Of a stretch of 6,480 bases of DNA, positions 6,465 to 6,480 are shown piece by piece. The position numbers were made by a program, and so were the translations under genes. Each line of letters opens with the position of its first letter. The first letter of the stretch is position 1. Location: assembly GCA_964424125.1 (NCBI GenBank), contig CAYRHS010000169.1, forward strand, positions 1 to 6,480. Direction: 5' to 3'. The notes under the pieces are model-generated. The model had not been told where the DNA came from. It was given only the letters and a program-made list of their open reading frames with translations, and made no database searches. The stretch comes from CAYRHS01 sp964424125 (GTDB lineage: Bacteria; Actinomycetota; Acidimicrobiia; IMCC26256; JAOSJL01).

Positions 6465-6480
6465 GGCGGAATCGGGGCAG

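Overview
The window is very GC-rich DNA, roughly 70% by eye. It is densely packed, with GTG as well as ATG starts and repeated 4-base start/stop overlaps. Together with the enzyme families present, this suggests a free-living actinobacterium (Actinomycetota, for example an acidimicrobial or mycobacterial-type lineage). The assignment rests on base composition and gene style only, because no taxonomic marker is present. No RNA gene, insertion sequence, CRISPR array, phage gene or clear terminator hairpin was seen.

The layout is two divergent gene blocks that share one short control region. On the minus strand, from about 1984 down to the left edge, lie two acyl-CoA dehydrogenase (ACAD) genes. 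The first is complete (400 aa). The second is cut by the window edge (261 residues visible) and starts inside the stop codon of the first. On the plus strand, from 2081 to 6464, four genes form a tight unit. They encode a COG2159-type amidohydrolase (371 aa), an FAD-dependent amine-oxidase-fold oxidoreductase (442 aa), an AMP-forming acyl-CoA synthetase (491 aa) and a small four-helix membrane protein (155 aa). The plus-strand junctions are a 3-base gap, a 4-base overlap and a 4-base overlap, so co-transcription and translational coupling are very likely. The 96 bases between the blocks hold the only AT-rich patch in the window, with two facing -10-like hexamers that overlap each other.

Taken together, this looks like part of a catabolic locus that activates an organic acid to its CoA thioester (synthetase) and desaturates the acyl-CoA (ACAD pair). 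The amidohydrolase and the flavin oxidoreductase would carry out further hydrolytic, decarboxylating or oxidative steps on an unknown, perhaps cyclic or terpenoid/steroid-like, substrate. The sequence does not identify that substrate. The paired ACADs resemble the heteromeric ACADs used by actinobacteria on sterol side chains. In the complete one, the C-terminal catalytic Glu position of classical ACADs is Gly, and a Glu sits at the alternative position used by isovaleryl-CoA dehydrogenase and long-chain ACAD. The visible part of its partner has lost the usual central ACAD motifs. The membrane protein resembles DUF2243 proteins but lacks several of their histidines. The most interesting unknowns are the pathway itself and the role of this membrane protein within it.
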